A stretch of 64,000 nucleotides of DNA, from positions 673,776,484 to 673,840,483 of the forward strand of contig OZ010788.1 in assembly GCA_963932465.1 (NCBI GenBank), read 5' to 3'. Under the pieces are notes generated by a model. That model saw only the letters and a program-made list of their open reading frames with translations. It did not search any database and was not told the origin of the DNA. Source of the stretch: Maratus speciosus. Lineage: Eukaryota > Arthropoda > Arachnida > Araneae > Salticidae. Made by a program: the position numbers and the translations under genes. How positions within the stretch are numbered: the stretch's first letter is position 1; every line of letters begins with the position of its first letter. This document shows positions 1 to 12,722 of the stretch, one piece after another.

Positions 1-181
1 ACACATATATATATATAACCATTATAAACCATTGCAAACTGTCAACAACTATTGTGAATGTATAAGTAATAAAGGAATTTATTCAAATTAAAAATGATGT
101 ATAAACAACCATAAAAGTCTATGAAAGAGATCACAATAACAAGCGCAACATCGAATTTAAAACACAGTAAACTTTGGAAAA

Positions 182-1297
182 ATGGAAAATTGCGAAGACA
201 ACGAAGCTTCATCAGGTCCCAATTACCTTGATTTTATATATATATATATGAAATATATATATAAATATATATATATAAATAACTATTTACCATTGAATTC
301 GAAAGCTGCAGTAATAGAAAATAGGATTAAAGCCTTCTATAAAAAAGTTAAGCTGAAACAAATGAATCAAAATTTCCCTTATCTCATATTAGTGCCTAAA
401 TTCCATAAAACTTCTATCAAATTCAGGAGTGTGACTTGTGGTTTTGGTTCATATATTGGTGCTGCTTGCAAGGCTTTGCTGGGGGTATTGGAGGAAGTGT
501 TTGACAGAGTGATGGGGGGAGAGACAACTTTTATTATCAAAAATAGCTATACACTATTAGATAATCTGAAAAAATTATAAAATATTACTAGTTTATTCGC
601 TTACGATTTTGCAGACCTCTATAACACAATTGATTTGACAGATTTAAAAGAAAAAATAGTAGATTTTTATAATACAAATAGTACTTTGGATGTTCATAAT
701 GATTTTTTCATGAATTTATTTCAGTTAGTAGTACAAGAAAACTACCTTTACAAAGGAAATACAATATTTAAACAGATTCGGGGTATTCCAATGGGGGGAG
801 TTGCAGTTCCATTTTGGCAAACATTTACTTACACATATATGAAAGAAATAATAATTTAAACAGTCACATTATCCTACAGATATATAGATGATGTTTTGAT
901 ACTCAAATTAAGTAATGATAATGAAAATATTGATTTTACATATTATCCTATGTCTCTGAGTCTAAAACCCTCCTCCAAGAATTGTAAAAATATTAATTTT
1001 CTAGATGTAACCCTAAGCATAAAAAGTGAAAATTTGATATCTAAGTTATTTGACAAGCGAAATGATTTCAATTTTAATACCTTAAAGCTGATATATTTTG
1101 ATTCCAACGTTCATGTTTCGATTAAAAGAAATGTCCTTAGAAATGGATTAATACGAATCGAAAGACTGAGTACTAGAGTTAAGGATATGTTTAATGACAT
1201 TTTAGAGTGGTGTCGTTTGGGATTCGAGCATGGTTATCCTCGCAATTTCATCAGGAGAATAACTAGTGATTTTATTAAGGGAACGGAACTGAACTGA
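182..1297 (+). pseudogene. Reverse transcriptase remnant, GIPMGG/YIDD type
   Basis: Three stretches in different frames read as one broken reverse transcriptase. The first (182-580) has a PKFHK motif near residue 73, like the LPKxHK motif that precedes the fingers domain of Penelope-like and related RTs. The second (635-859) has QIRGIPMGG. Around 876-896 the + strand reads YRYIDD, the catalytic Asp pair, followed by an open stretch (896-1297) with NFLDVTLSI and FDKRNDFNF. The same YRYIDD, FMDV and YDKRN order recurs on the minus strand at 56557-57076, so this is a dispersed family. An (AT)n tract sits inside the first stretch at about 236-285. Stops separate the parts, so it is dead. Class is uncertain: Penelope-like or another non-LTR type. 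No endonuclease was seen. Confidence 0.6.
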
Positions 1298-2595
1298 TCA
1301 GGTACGGAACTGAACTGAACTCAGTGATGGATGAGAATGGAGGTTTTGATGCGTTGATTGATCTAATGGGTTAGAGAGATATTTTGGTGGATGTTGTAGT
1401 TCTGTTTAGTTTTTCATTGTCTTTCATTTTTTTAATTTTGGACTTGGTGAGTGAAGGGGCACGTAGCATGCGTAAAGTCTGACTTAACCCTGCGGAGCAT
1501 GTCGTTAGCCATGCCGCTCGCCTTCTGTTCTGTTATGTTTTGCAGTTACATATATTTTCTTTAGTTTGGTTATATAGTTTGGTTTTAAGAGTTAAAGTTT
1601 ATGTTGGTTATTTCAATATTTTCGATGTAGAGTTTCAATTTAGATATGGTGAGTGATGGATTTTGATATTTTGTTTGTGGTTTTAAATATATATATACAT
1701 ATACATAGAACTTTTTCCGATAGCTCTGTAACTAAGCATATAATTTTTTTTTGTTCTTGAGGTGGTTCCAAAATTTCTTTCACATTTTCTGATTCTTTAT
1801 TAAACTTGAAGGCATTAAATTGGCTGTCTTGACGATTGAAACAATTTGGAATAGAATAGTGTTTTCCATTCTTTGATCAATAAATTACTTAACAGGTTTA
1901 AGCAATTCTGGTAACGTTACAACGTGTTTTTCTCTTTTCTCCCTCTGCTACGTCGGGAATTCGGTTGAAAATGATAGTATATTTTAACAGTTCTTCTGCC
2001 TTGACCAAAAAATGAAAAGCGCCATTCGATTATATACTTTCTGAAAAAAAAAAAAAAAACACCTGCCAATTTCATGCGGTTTCGAGCAAAAATGAATTCA
2101 GAAATGGTTCAGACAGTACCTCATTTTGATTTGAGAACAGCCTTAAGTAGGATTTCATAAATCCCGACTGCTACAAAGATGCAATTCGCAGATTCTAGAA
2201 TATCCATATTTTGAACGGTTTGGCAGGATAAGGTACTCAGTTTTTGTAGTACTGTCGTGTGACATTGATGCTCTGTCAAAAAGTTAATTCCTTACAGCGA
2301 TATAACCCCATTGTCATCTACTTGCTAATTCTTATTTAGAAAAATTAATTTAATTCAAATAGTTTTACTATTTTAAATTTATTATATAATATTCTCATTT
2401 CCAATTTATTTATTTAATTCATTCTTGTAAATCAGCAGGAAAAAAATCCAGTCTATACATCCAAGTATTTCACAAATAACAGTTTTATTTATTATCTTTT
2501 TAAGTGTTTCATGTTTCTTATTTAGTTTTTTTCGTAATTCCAAATTATAAATGCATAAAGTCATTTTAAATTTTTTTAATAAAATTTATAGTCTA
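1298..2595. other. Non-coding stretch, no gene seen
   Basis: The first 400 bases are richer in G and C than the surroundings and may be the 3' part of the RT element. They contain a short GGAACTGAACTGA duplication at about 1281-1321. The rest is AT-rich with no exon or recognisable element. Confidence 0.4.
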
Positions 2596-3400
2596 CCCAA
2601 CAAACACTTGACTTCGGACCGCATGGCGTATTCGTTGCGGCCAGGGTGAGTTAAGGCCATTTGTAGCCAAACAATACTGTGCCGTAAGTGAGGCGCCGCT
2701 AATTACGGCAGCTAACACCAAACAGATTACGGATCGGAAGCGAGAAAACAGTTGCGTTCATTTTACCTGTCAATCGTTGAGAGCAATTTTCGGCAAGCAT
2801 TTAATGTACCCTCATCGTTTAGACAGTAGAGGGCTAATATTACCTAACCGGCATATTTATTTAAAGAGAGGAAATGTATTTTCTCTTCCTTTCTTTTAAA
2901 TTAATCTTAATTACTTTAAATGTGGGTTATAGTAAAAATATAAATACGTTATGAGATTTATATTTAAAGCAGTAAAATAGATTAGATATTTTTATTTAAT
3001 TTTACAATATTTTTACAAAATGTAAAATAATATTTCCAGACTAATCTTCGATATCTTTGCATGGACATATTTTTTATCGTCATACTGAAAAAAAATAATG
3101 TAAAACAAAATATTATAAGATTTAAAGTTCTGAATTCAGTGTGAAGGTAAAAAAAGATAAAATTCCTTGCCTTTATTAAATTCCTAATTATTTATGCCTA
3201 TTTATTTGCTTTATTATCATTATTTCACTAATACAAATTATTGTTAATGTCATATATATTTTTTCATATGCATAAAAATAGTTAATTCAATGCCAGATAC
3301 ATGAAAACTAATATTAAGCAAAACGGAAGAATTACAGAACAAATTTAGATTAAAAAAATAACAATAAATAAATAAAATATCAGTTACAAGTTCTATTTGT

Positions 3401-3438
<38 letters not shown>

Positions 3439-4320
3439 AATAAATAAATAAATAAGTTTGACTATATTTTTGCGAGAACGAAACACATATGAAAGTGTTT
3501 AAGGTTTTTCTCAAATCCGTATTGGCTACTTTTTGACACATTTTTAAAATTAACTTTATTCACCAAACGCATAAAATTAGCAAGATGTCTTAATAAAAAA
3601 CTGTGTAATGGAATTATTTCCCCATATTGAATTATTTTCTCCTTGGTAAAGACAAAAGTTCTGTCACAAAATGCCATCGAAGTTGGCGTTTAAACGAAAT
3701 ATCCGGATGTGACAGAGCTTAAAAGTGGAAAAAATGAAATCATAAAATACAGTTGTTTACAAGATGTAATTCATGCATAGTGACAAAATGAAATAATGAA
3801 AAAAAAAACTTTTCCATGAAAAATCGTTTCTATAATTATTCTTTCACGTATCATAATTTTACGTTTAAAAATGACTTATAAAATATGTCAGAAAATTTCA
3901 CGTTTATTTAGCGAAATATATATATTAAATTATCAGAAGTATTTTTTTTTCCTTCCAGTGAGTTAAAAATATTTTATCGATACATATATGTGTATATTTT
4001 ACTTAAATCAGAGTGACATGGCTCTTATTTCTTTCAAAAGGATTGCACATATGGATTGCATATAATGATTACATATATTTTACAATTCCAGATATCCACT
4101 AAATATAATTCTATAAAAAATCTTATCCCCTTTTTTCTAATCGATTAGTAGGTAAAGGATAAAGAGAAAAATAACTGAGAAAGAGTTTAAATTATTTGAA
4201 ATTCGAAAGTGTTATCGTTAAATTCAGAAAAGTCACTTTAAAATAGAAATCATTATACACTGAAATTGAAAAGATGAATCAGATTATAAGATGTTTTTCA
4301 AGTGTCTCTCCCGCGTTTTT

Positions 4321-4354
4321 AAGGGACGGAGGGGTGGGGTGGGGGGGGGGGGGG
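4321..4354 (+). repeat. G-rich tract ending in 14 G
   Basis: A purine run with GGGGTGGGGT followed by 14 consecutive G. It has G-quadruplex potential and its length is prone to sequencing error. It lies inside the 2596-6432 element. Confidence 0.8.
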
Positions 4355-5571
4355 AATGATCTGTTTCGAGGGACTGGTCAAGGCCACAACCAATGATATT
4401 CATAGGGGTCAAGATTTCGCACCGTCATGATTTGAAATCACTTGTCACTGTTGTTTGATGAGGACAGGACGACTGTTTCTGTTTATTTCGACTTCTGGCA
4501 ATGTTTCTACAACATCTAGTGGATGTCCGCGGTGGGAATAGAATTTGAAATATTGTAAGTCTGAATATTTTGCTAGCCTATCCATTAAATCAGTTTAATT
4601 CGAAATGTTTCTGTACCATTTTTATAAAAAATATTATATAAATTAGTATGCAAAGTTAAATGTTAACATTATTAGTTGTTATTTTATAAATGAATACGAC
4701 GTAAAATGTTAGAATTTGCGATTTAATTCTGATTTTTAAAGGTATTTTTGTTTAAGCAAATGCAGGATAATATCTGTTTTTTATTTATTAGTCTTTGAAA
4801 TTTTTCATTTAGTAGTTCCATTGAATGTATTCTATTTAAAAAAAAGTTTCTTTATTACTGAGGCTGTAAAAAGTAATTTTAAAAATTGCGAATTATTTAT
4901 ATCACTTTCATAATTCCTCTAGTTTATTTAAAATAAATTGATTTAATGTCATAACTGTATTTTTAGATGTGACTTTGAAAAGAAAGATTTTTTTTTCTTT
5001 TCCTCTGATATTGGATTATAATTTGTCCTCAGAGAAAATGTCTTCAAATTAAACAACTGAATAATTTTATCACAATATAATCAAGATTAGAGCGAGAAAA
5101 AACTTTTTAAAATATTTAAGATATTTTGAAATATCTGAAAATAACTTTCAGAAAAAAAAGTTTGGAATAAATAGTTTAACCTTTTTTTAAAATTATAATT
5201 ATTATTATTTTAAAATTTGATCATTCAACTTTAATAGGAAAATTTAATGTTATCTAATATTAAACAATATTAAAAAATTATGAGAACGATAAATTACTAT
5301 TTTTTTAAATGTCATTCGAGAGATATATAAACATAAAACGGCATTTTTTATTTCTTTATTTTTTAATAATACTTATGTGAAAATTTGTGTTTGTTAAATG
5401 AAAATGGTTCAGAAATATTTCACTTGTTCCTCTGTTCTGATTGAATAAGGTTTTAATGAATGGGCATCAATTTTGGCAACAGACTTACAATAAGTATAAA
5501 AAAAATAAATAAAATTGCAAACACATTTAATTTTAATAGAACATACATAACATACGTTAATATTATATACA

Positions 5572-6056
5572 CAAATATTTAGACACAAATTCAAAAATTG
5601 TTGTATAAAGAATACTTGTTGGCAGATTGTTTAAGTGATAAAGTGTTTTTCCATGAAAAATAATATATTGATAATCATTTAAGTTAACTTTAAAAAAAAA
5701 GGATAATATACTTATCTTGAACTTTTTCGAAAATTTTTCAAGGGCAATGCTTGGCATAGTGAATTAATTAGTTTATATTTTCAATTAATAATTTTAAATA
5801 TATAGGAAATGAAACTATTTGAAAATCATATTACATATAAAATTGAATAAATAAAGAAATTAATAAATTCACTATGTTAAGTATTGTGTTTTGGAATTTA
5901 AAAAAAAAAAGGTAAGTAAATTTATACTTTTTTTCAAAGTGTACTAAATGATTATTAATATATTAGTTTTTCATGTAAAAACACTTTATCGTTTAAACAT
6001 TTTTTCAATAAGTATTTTTTATGCAACAAATTTTGAATTTGTGCTTAAATAATCTT
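5572..6056. repeat. Imperfect 190-bp inverted repeat (foldback)
   Basis: The segment 5572-5768 pairs with the reverse complement of about 5860-6056. Both arms share ACACAAATTCAAAA, AAAGTGTTTTTCCATGAAAA (or close variants) and a GTGAATTAATT-like inner end. The spacer is about 90 bp. It sits inside the larger TIR element, so it is either part of it or a nested foldback MITE. Confidence 0.6.
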
Positions 6057-6682
6057 TATGGCAAGCTTTTGGGTAGTTTACGTTTTTAAAAAATCACAAA
6101 AGTCTTTTTTGTGGGCAGCTTGGGGCTAGATTTAATTCTTGCAAACACAAATGGCTGGACTAGGGTGAGCTTCTGGCTATCCATTACTTTTAGTGGCCAT
6201 TAAAGGAATATAAACGGCCAGTTTGAGGCTATCCAGAATTATTGGTGAAAAGTTAGCGGCATGATTGTGGGCAACTTCTTGTATTTACGGCCAATTATCT
6301 TGTGGCCATATTATGTCCGGCGTGACATTTTTTGACGGAGCTGTAACGGCCAATGATAGCGGGCCTCAATCAAACACTTGGTGTCAAAGCTAACATAATC
6401 GTGAGTGGACCAGAAGTTCTGTGTTTGTTGGGTATCGTCATTTTTTCAGACATGAGTTTACTAATTTTTGAAGAAAATGCTGAGAAATATAGACTCACCG
6501 AACATGATTCTTCGCATAACTTTGTTCCTTCACCGACTATCTGGTTAAAAGTGACCTTACTTGCAACATAAAACAAGCACTTCGGAGACTTGAGTCGGGC
6601 GTAGACACAAGGTGTGTACGGTTTTATGTTCTGCATCAGTAATCATTGCAGTTTGTAAATGTTAATTTACTTTTCTTTTCAG

Positions 6683-6951
6683 GGGATTCGATGTCTTATC
6701 ACAACAATCAGTCGTTTACGACAAAGGATCGAAAGAATGACAATTACAGAAGCACCAACTGTGCTACAATGCGCAAAGGTGGATGGTGGTACAACGATTG
6801 CTACCGCGTCAACTTAAATGGCTTGTATCACAAGGAAAAGTATGACACCTTGGATGGAACCAGTTGGGTAGCATGGAAAGGATATAATGAGTCTCTGGCA
6901 TCGGCTGAAATGAAAATCCGTGCCAAAAATTTCAGATTTTCTTTCTCATGA
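6683..6951 (+). CDS. Fibrinogen-related lectin (tachylectin-5/ficolin-like), last exon
   Basis: This exon encodes the C-terminal part of a fibrinogen-related domain. It follows an acceptor TTTTCTTTTCAG at 6671-6682 and enters in phase 1, the phase at which exon 57379-57543 leaves. It reads DSMSYHNNQSFTTKDRKND, the segment holding the calcium-site region, then CATMRKGGWWYNDC, the conserved Cys pair with GGWWY typical of ficolins and tachylectins. LNGLY and a final MKIRAKNF follow, with a TGA stop at 6949-6951. Family members are secreted, bind acetylated sugars and act in innate immunity. The earlier exons would lie left of position 1. I read it as the end of a separate upstream paralogue of the gene starting near 38.5 kb, because it lies 5' of that gene's first exon. 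A rearranged exon is the alternative. Confidence 0.9.
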
Positions 6952-7056
6952 GAAGTAAAACTCCCTTAAAATTGAATGTGACGAATTTCCACTACCTATT
7001 GCTAAAATGTTGATATGATTGCATGTCACTGGAATTTACCATCAAATTGAATTGAA

Positions 7057-7062
7057 AATAAA
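7057..7062 (+). terminator. Polyadenylation signal AATAAA
   Basis: An AATAAA hexamer 106 bases after the FReD stop codon, followed by a T-rich stretch and GTGTTGTTGTT at 7085-7095. This fits the 3' end of that transcript. Confidence 0.65.
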
Positions 7063-7506
7063 TAACTGTTTTTTTTATATATAAGTGTTGTTGTTATCTA
7101 TACATTTTACATTTCAATGTCAATTGTAGCAGTATTATACGCAGTATGTCGTCCTATTTCGGCTAAATAATAATGTTTATTATTTCTTATAAATATATTT
7201 AAAGTAAAAATATATATACATATACGATATATATATGAAGAGTTCAGATGATAATGGTTGTAAGTCACATAATTATCATCTTGTGAAAATAAGTTGTAAA
7301 GTTCCATTTCTTTATTTGCTTTTAGTGTCAAATGCCTCCTTTATCCATTAAAATCTCTGAGTATTAAGTTTTTTCAAATAGTAACTTAACAGATGTTAGA
7401 GGACTCTTGATTATATTCAACCCTATCATTAACTCAATGTTTTCATTTGCTGAGATACAGCCTTCATCACCTGAGCTCTTCATGTAATATATATATATAT
7501 ATATAT

Positions 7507-9136
7507 GAGGACGTGAGTTTCAAAACTCGCCTTATCCAAAAAATCAAATTTTGGGAAATCTCAAAAAACCTGTAACTGCGATCCCGTGCATCGAATACCT
7601 CCAATTTTTTGTATACTTATAGCTAGTTGCTCTGTGATATCATTGCGTTAAGTTGAAAAATCTACTTTAATTCATTTAATTAATAAATTGAAAAAAGTTT
7701 CGGATAAGAAGAGTTTTGTTGCCAACCTATGGATAAGAAGAGTTTTGTTGCCAATCGTCTATCATACTTGCTGAAAGAAATTAATAGTTTCTATCTTTGA
7801 TCATCGATGATAATATTTTGGATTAAAAAATAAATCTTACTAGAACAATAAGTATGATTTAAAATTTAGGATTACCTTTTATTATAAAAAAACAAACTTA
7901 TTAATAATCAAATAAAATTTATCATAAATAGCTTATGATTAAATTAACTTTTTTTAAAAGAATGTAGTATAATATAATCTATATAACATATAAAATTATA
8001 TATATACACCATCTCCTTCTGTTCTGGTTCCTTAGAAATAATATATTTATAGAAAGTAAGTACCTACATTTCTGACCAGTTTTCACCAAAATGTTTTTTA
8101 ACAATCCGTGGACATCCTTAAGTTTCTCTTGCTTCACGGGGACTCCCTCTCTCTTCTTTTTAAAAAGAAAATCCAGTTTTATGTGGCTCTAGCATAACGT
8201 TTACACTCTGAATTTTGATATAACAAGAATCTTCCGAAATACACTTCCACAAATTTGGTGATGCCCATGGTTCTTAGTCTTTATATAGTACCTTATGGTA
8301 ATGCCTTTTAAAGCGCACTGAGATGCACTTAAAAAAACTTTCAAGGTGAAAATTTTACTTTTCTGGATGTTTCATGAAAGGAAAGAAATCTGGACGGTTT
8401 CTTGAAGGGGATGTTTGAGATGTGAACTTAAAATAAATTTATCTTATGCAGTTTTGTCTTTGCTTGAAAAAAAAAAGCTTGGTGGAAGCGTCGAACGTCT
8501 TGCATTCATAGAGTTGAATATTCGAAGTTCTTTTTCTGATGAGTGCGCTTTGAAAGGACCGGAAATGCCTTAGGTTTATGTCTGAGAAAAAAAATTAAAT
8601 CTTTTAACACCTTATGACAGTAAGAAATATAGAAAGCGATACTCCATTTTGAATTTACATTTTAATCTTCTTTTGCGTGTATTCTCTACTAGCCCATGTG
8701 TTCGTATTTCTTTTTCTCTTCTTCCCACTTCCTCCACAAAATGCTACAGTTTATCCACTGTCCGTTATACATAAGACATACTGTAAAACTTATTTAATTA
8801 GTTTGTATGAATAGAAAAGGTAAAAACTTTAAACACAAATAGCAACATGTCGCAGAAAAAATGAAAAAAAATTACAGTGATAGTAGCTCATAAGCTAGTC
8901 GTCCGTTGGTCTTACGCATGCGCAGGCATAAAGCTAGTTTTGTTGCCAACTCCCTAGTGGATAAGGCGAGTTTTGAAACCAAACCAATATTTTAAGAACC
9001 CAAAAATAAAGGATAAAAATATTTTTTTCAAAGATTATAGTGTTTTTTCTGTGCAGGTTTACCAATAGAATAGATTGGTAGAGAAAACTCGATTTTTTAA
9101 ATTTTGGATAAGGCGAGTTTTGAAATTCACGTCCTC
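7507..9136. mobile_element. TIR DNA transposon, 1.6 kb, in an (AT)n site
   Basis: The left end GAGGACGTGAGTTTCAAAAC and the right end (reverse complement GAGGACGTGAATTTCAAAAC) form TIRs of about 31 bp, differing at one base. Both ends abut (AT)n, so the target duplication is TA or a longer AT run. Inner copies of the TIR core (GGATAAGGCGAGTTTTGAAA near 8959) and a repeated GGATAAGAAGAGTTTTGTTG (about 7702 and 7731) show internal rearrangement. The minus strand has a short open stretch around 8040-8180 (KLKDVHGLLKNIL), possibly transposase debris that I do not recognise. Confidence 0.7.
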
Positions 9137-9144
9137 ATATATAA

Positions 9145-9388
9145 AAGGACGGGAGTTCCAGACCTCGCCTCCAGAAAATCAGATTTTGGGAAGTCGCGAA
9201 AAACCTCTGACAGCATCTATTGGTAATCATTGTAAACCAAGATTTTACAATGCCAGAAATACACGATAAAACTAGATTTTTGCAGATAGTAGTGTTTTTT
9301 CAATGCAGGTTTACCAATGGAATAAATCGATAGGGAAAACTTAATTTCTTAAATTTTGGATAAGGCGAGTTTTCAAATTCACGTCCTC
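9145..9388. mobile_element. 244-bp deletion derivative (MITE) of the adjacent TIR element
   Basis: It begins AAGGACGGGAGTTCCAGACC, a diverged form of the 7507 left end. It ends with the same 3' subterminal block and right TIR as 7507-9136 (TTTACCAATGGAATAA, GGATAAGGCGAGTTTTC, CACGTCCTC). Only about 8 bases of AT separate the two elements, so they sit head to tail in the same AT-rich target. Confidence 0.65.
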
Positions 9389-12300
9389 ATACATTATATA
9401 CAGGGTGTCTAGAAATTAGTTCGGCAAAAAGAAGGATTTATTGAATGGAATTGACAGAAAAAAATTAAAGTACGTATTGATGTAAGATAGGAAAATACAC
9501 TAGCGCTCAAAAGTATTTTGACAAAGATAATTATTCACTTAATTCAGAAGAATAATAAAATACAAAAACCAATCATTTATTTTATTTAACCATATTCAAT
9601 GTTTTATTTTTAATAAATTCACACGCAAGTAAACATTTTCAGCTTCGAAATGGAATTTATACATCCAAGAATATAAAAATTATGTTAATTAAAATTTTAA
9701 TATGAATGCTATTTATTATAGTGTTAAGGTTCCTGCTGCTAATTTACTGTACTTGTTAAACATGAAAATTTTTACTTGAGAATGTATATAGCATCCAAAA
9801 AACTGGTATTTCAAGTTGAGAAATATGATTAATAAACTGTAAAAACTGATCAAAAGTATTTCAAAACTAACACACAGGTTCCTTGCAAAACCAGGTTCCT
9901 TGCTTGGAGTACATAAAAAATGACCGAAGAACTATACCTCAACGACCCATAGTTTTTGAGAAGAACTCGGAAAGAAGTACGACTTCATATCCGGTGTAAG
10001 AAAAAAAAACTTTCTTGGAAACATGAACAGTGGTATTTGCAAACGAAGATGGGAAAAACATCCACCGCGCATATCGAGGCATACATGCGCACGCCGCGGA
10101 AGCCATCGTTTGAATATTAATTTAAACAGCTGCATCTAGTAGCTACATCGCATGGTGATAATGTATCCGGTTCGTAAATATTACAACATGGTCAATATAA
10201 TGGTAATACAGATGTCATATATCCAATTACACTTTTTTGTTAACAGCCAAAGCTAAATTATTATTTTAAAATGTTAAATCAAATAACACAATCATTTTTC
10301 AATTTTCAAATAAGTCGTTATTCCAATATATTTTTTAAACTCCTGGATATTACTGAAGCCATGCATGGATCGACCCGACCTCGAGCAAATATTTTTTGTC
10401 GATAGTGAAACCCGATCTTAAAAATGAAATGAAAAAACAAATTAATCCATAATTTAAAGCAACTACAGAAAAACAGCCTACAATGATATTTTTAGAATCA
10501 ATTTTATATGTCTCAGGGGAAAAAATGAATGTATATAAATACACATTCAAATAGAATTTTTTTTTTTTTTTTTTTTTTATCATTTGAAACAATATTCTAC
10601 ACTTTTCCTTGGAAAATTGGGCATATCCGAATAGGCTTCCACGAAACAAAACTCTAATCTTACACAACCTGAAAATGAAACCAATAATCAACCCGATCCA
10701 CAGGAAAAAATGTAGAGCCAATTGCCAACACGTTTGGGTAGAACTGGATTATTTGTCCAATGCAGGAATTGTTGTTATATATGAAACGATAAAGCTGAGC
10801 CCCTTTTTAAAATTTAAAATCCCCTTTTATGCCCTTTTTAAAATTTGAAATCCTCTATTTAAAAAATAGAAATTTAAATTTAGAAATTAAATTCAAACTT
10901 TTTAAATGCTTTAGTAATTGTGTCGCAATGATCAAAACTTCCTTTGCTCCTTATAAGTTCGTTTTCCCGCATAACATTTTATAACTTTAAAAGATCGTTT
11001 TGAGACACTTTATAAGAATACTTTTGCTGACGTTAGCGCACTTTTAAATTGTATCGGCAACCCATGGGCCGATCGATCCAATGCCTCTTGGCCTGGACAA
11101 TCAATTAGATTCAAAATACGCCCAATTTTGTAGTAAGGACCTCTGGCTGAAATAATGCCAACTACTTCATTTAAATACCGTTGTACGCCCTTGGGAGCGA
11201 AGATTTTAAATATGTAAATCATGCGCTAAACTTCACGCCAGTCTGCTCATTGGGGGAGCGTTGCGATAGACTAACGCCCCATGTCCGTAAAGCAGTAAAC
11301 GAATCTCCGTTCTCATGCTAAAAGGGCCTGATTTCTCAAAAGGATGTAACTAAGACAAATAAATGAGGTCCCCAGAAAAAGACTGTGTCTTTACTTCAAC
11401 ACGCACATTTTGTCAGACTTTACGGGACACAATGCACTACTCCGTTCCATAACTACACGAGAAGGCTAAAGAAACTCGTCATCGTAAAACGCCCTGGTCC
11501 CTCCCGGAATTCCTGAGAGCCGCGCTAATGTTAACGAGTCCACGGGACAAAGAACCACCCCTGCCTCCGAAATTCCTTTCATATATACATCTTTCCGCGG
11601 ATTACAATAAAATATGCATGTACAAAATTATTTTCCTCTACTCGTTTATATGTTAAATATGTCATTATGAAATGAGATACTACTGTATGTTGAAATTACT
11701 GAACAAAATAGTAATTTTTAGCTTGATACTGTGTTAATTTGAATAATAATAATAATAATAAAATCCTCTTTATTTACTCATTCATTTATAAAAATACTCG
11801 CCAAACACTTTCTAATAAGATCGAAGCGAACAGATGGATTTTCTCAGGTCTTATCTCTTCTTGAATCTTATTGCGTATACGTTCCTAAAGATTATAGTGA
11901 ATCGTATAAATATTGAACAGAAGTGCACACCTGTTCTAGCCAAAATATAAAGTATTCGATAACATCCGGCCGTTGTGACGACTTACTGCGGCCGACATGC
12001 TGTTGAATTCTCTCGTCTCTGACTAAGGAATAAATTTTTATTGAGAGCAAACTCGTAAAAATATGACGTAATTTGGATATGGTGAGAAAACGGGACATTT
12101 AGCGTCCCGATTCTTGGAAATTGGGAAATCCCGCGTAAATCGGAATACATGGCAACGGTAGCATTCGCACTACAATACTTCTTGCGCGTCCTATTTAGGT
12201 GTTTTGCAATTCGAGTTGTTGGGATTTTCACAAAACGTTAGAGCAACGCTATGTGTTAGATGAAAATAAATACATATTTTAATATGAATGAATATATATT

Positions 12301-12444
12301 CAATTTACTGCATGAGACACAAAGTATGTATGAGAAGTGCGATAATTCATTAGCCTTTCTTTAATAACTCTTCTTTCAAAATATGAAAAACATTACCAAT
12401 TATTCGTTTTTGATACTCGCAAAAACAGTGAATTAATTACGTGT
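9389..12444. other. Non-coding stretch, no gene seen
   Basis: Possible MITE end sequences (TACAGGGTGTCTAGAA at 9399, CACTAGCGCTCAAAAG at about 9499) have no partner that I can find. A T run lies at about 10557-10579. The segment 11000-11580 and 11930-12240 is richer in G and C and could be old element or gene sequence. A 70-residue minus-strand open frame there (11010-11222) resembles nothing I know. Confidence 0.35.
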
Positions 12445-12619
12445 GATAGCATTTAATAAAATGAAGAAAACTTTTATTAATATATTTTTTAAATTTTGGT
12501 TCGATTTTCACAAAATTTGAAATGACTCGAAAAAACCATGTAACGATTCTATATATTATATTTCAATAAATTCGGTTGGGTAACTTTTTTACTCTTCTAT
12601 ACGAACGCACCTATAAGGA
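12445..12619 (+). repeat. Dispersed repeat R1, copy 1
   Basis: It shares ordered blocks (GAAGAAAACTTTTATTAATA, ACAAAATTTGAAA, GACTCG, CGAACGCACCTA) with 16143-16460 and 23288-23640. This copy contains only the 3' half. No coding content or class signature was seen. Confidence 0.6.
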
Positions 12620-12722
12620 AAAGCACCACTGCGTTACTAACGGACACGTAATTGCTTTGTAATATAGATTCGTTAATAATGCTTACCCTTAATTACTGTG
12701 CTCTATTGAGTTTATCCAAAAC

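Larger units (their letters stand above)
2596..6432. mobile_element. TIR DNA transposon candidate with TA target duplication
   Basis: The left end reads TACCCAACAAACAC (2594-2607) and the right end is its exact reverse complement GTGTTTGTTGGGTA (6421-6434). The TIRs continue imperfectly for another dozen bases (ACTTCGGACC against ACTTCTGGTCC). The flanking TA on both sides would be the target duplication. Subterminal DNA at both ends carries repeated GGCCA motifs: about 2639, 2656 and 2668 on the left, and at least five between 6190 and 6360 on the right. No transposase is recognisable inside, so it is non-autonomous or a decayed copy. It lies just upstream of the FReD exon at 6683. The superfamily cannot be assigned from the ends alone. 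Confidence 0.55.

Noticed and set aside
3250..3486. Minus-strand open frame with long Ile run
   Set aside because: It is made of the ATT/AAT trinucleotide repeat at about 3403-3431.
6683..6951. Last exon of the same FReD gene as 38550-57543
   Set aside because: It lies upstream of the signal-peptide exon on the same strand. A tandem paralogue is simpler, though a misassembly is not excluded.
9399..9420. CAGGGTGTCTAGAA end of a mariner- or Irritans-like MITE
   Set aside because: No inverted partner or second TA-flanked end found nearby.
10350..10721. 123-residue minus-strand open frame
   Set aside because: It is held open by a poly-T tract that gives a Lys run. The composition is random-like, with no homology that I recognise.
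11010..11222. 70-residue minus-strand open frame in a GC-richer stretch
   Set aside because: No recognisable domain and no splice context or partner. The length is within chance for this much sequence.
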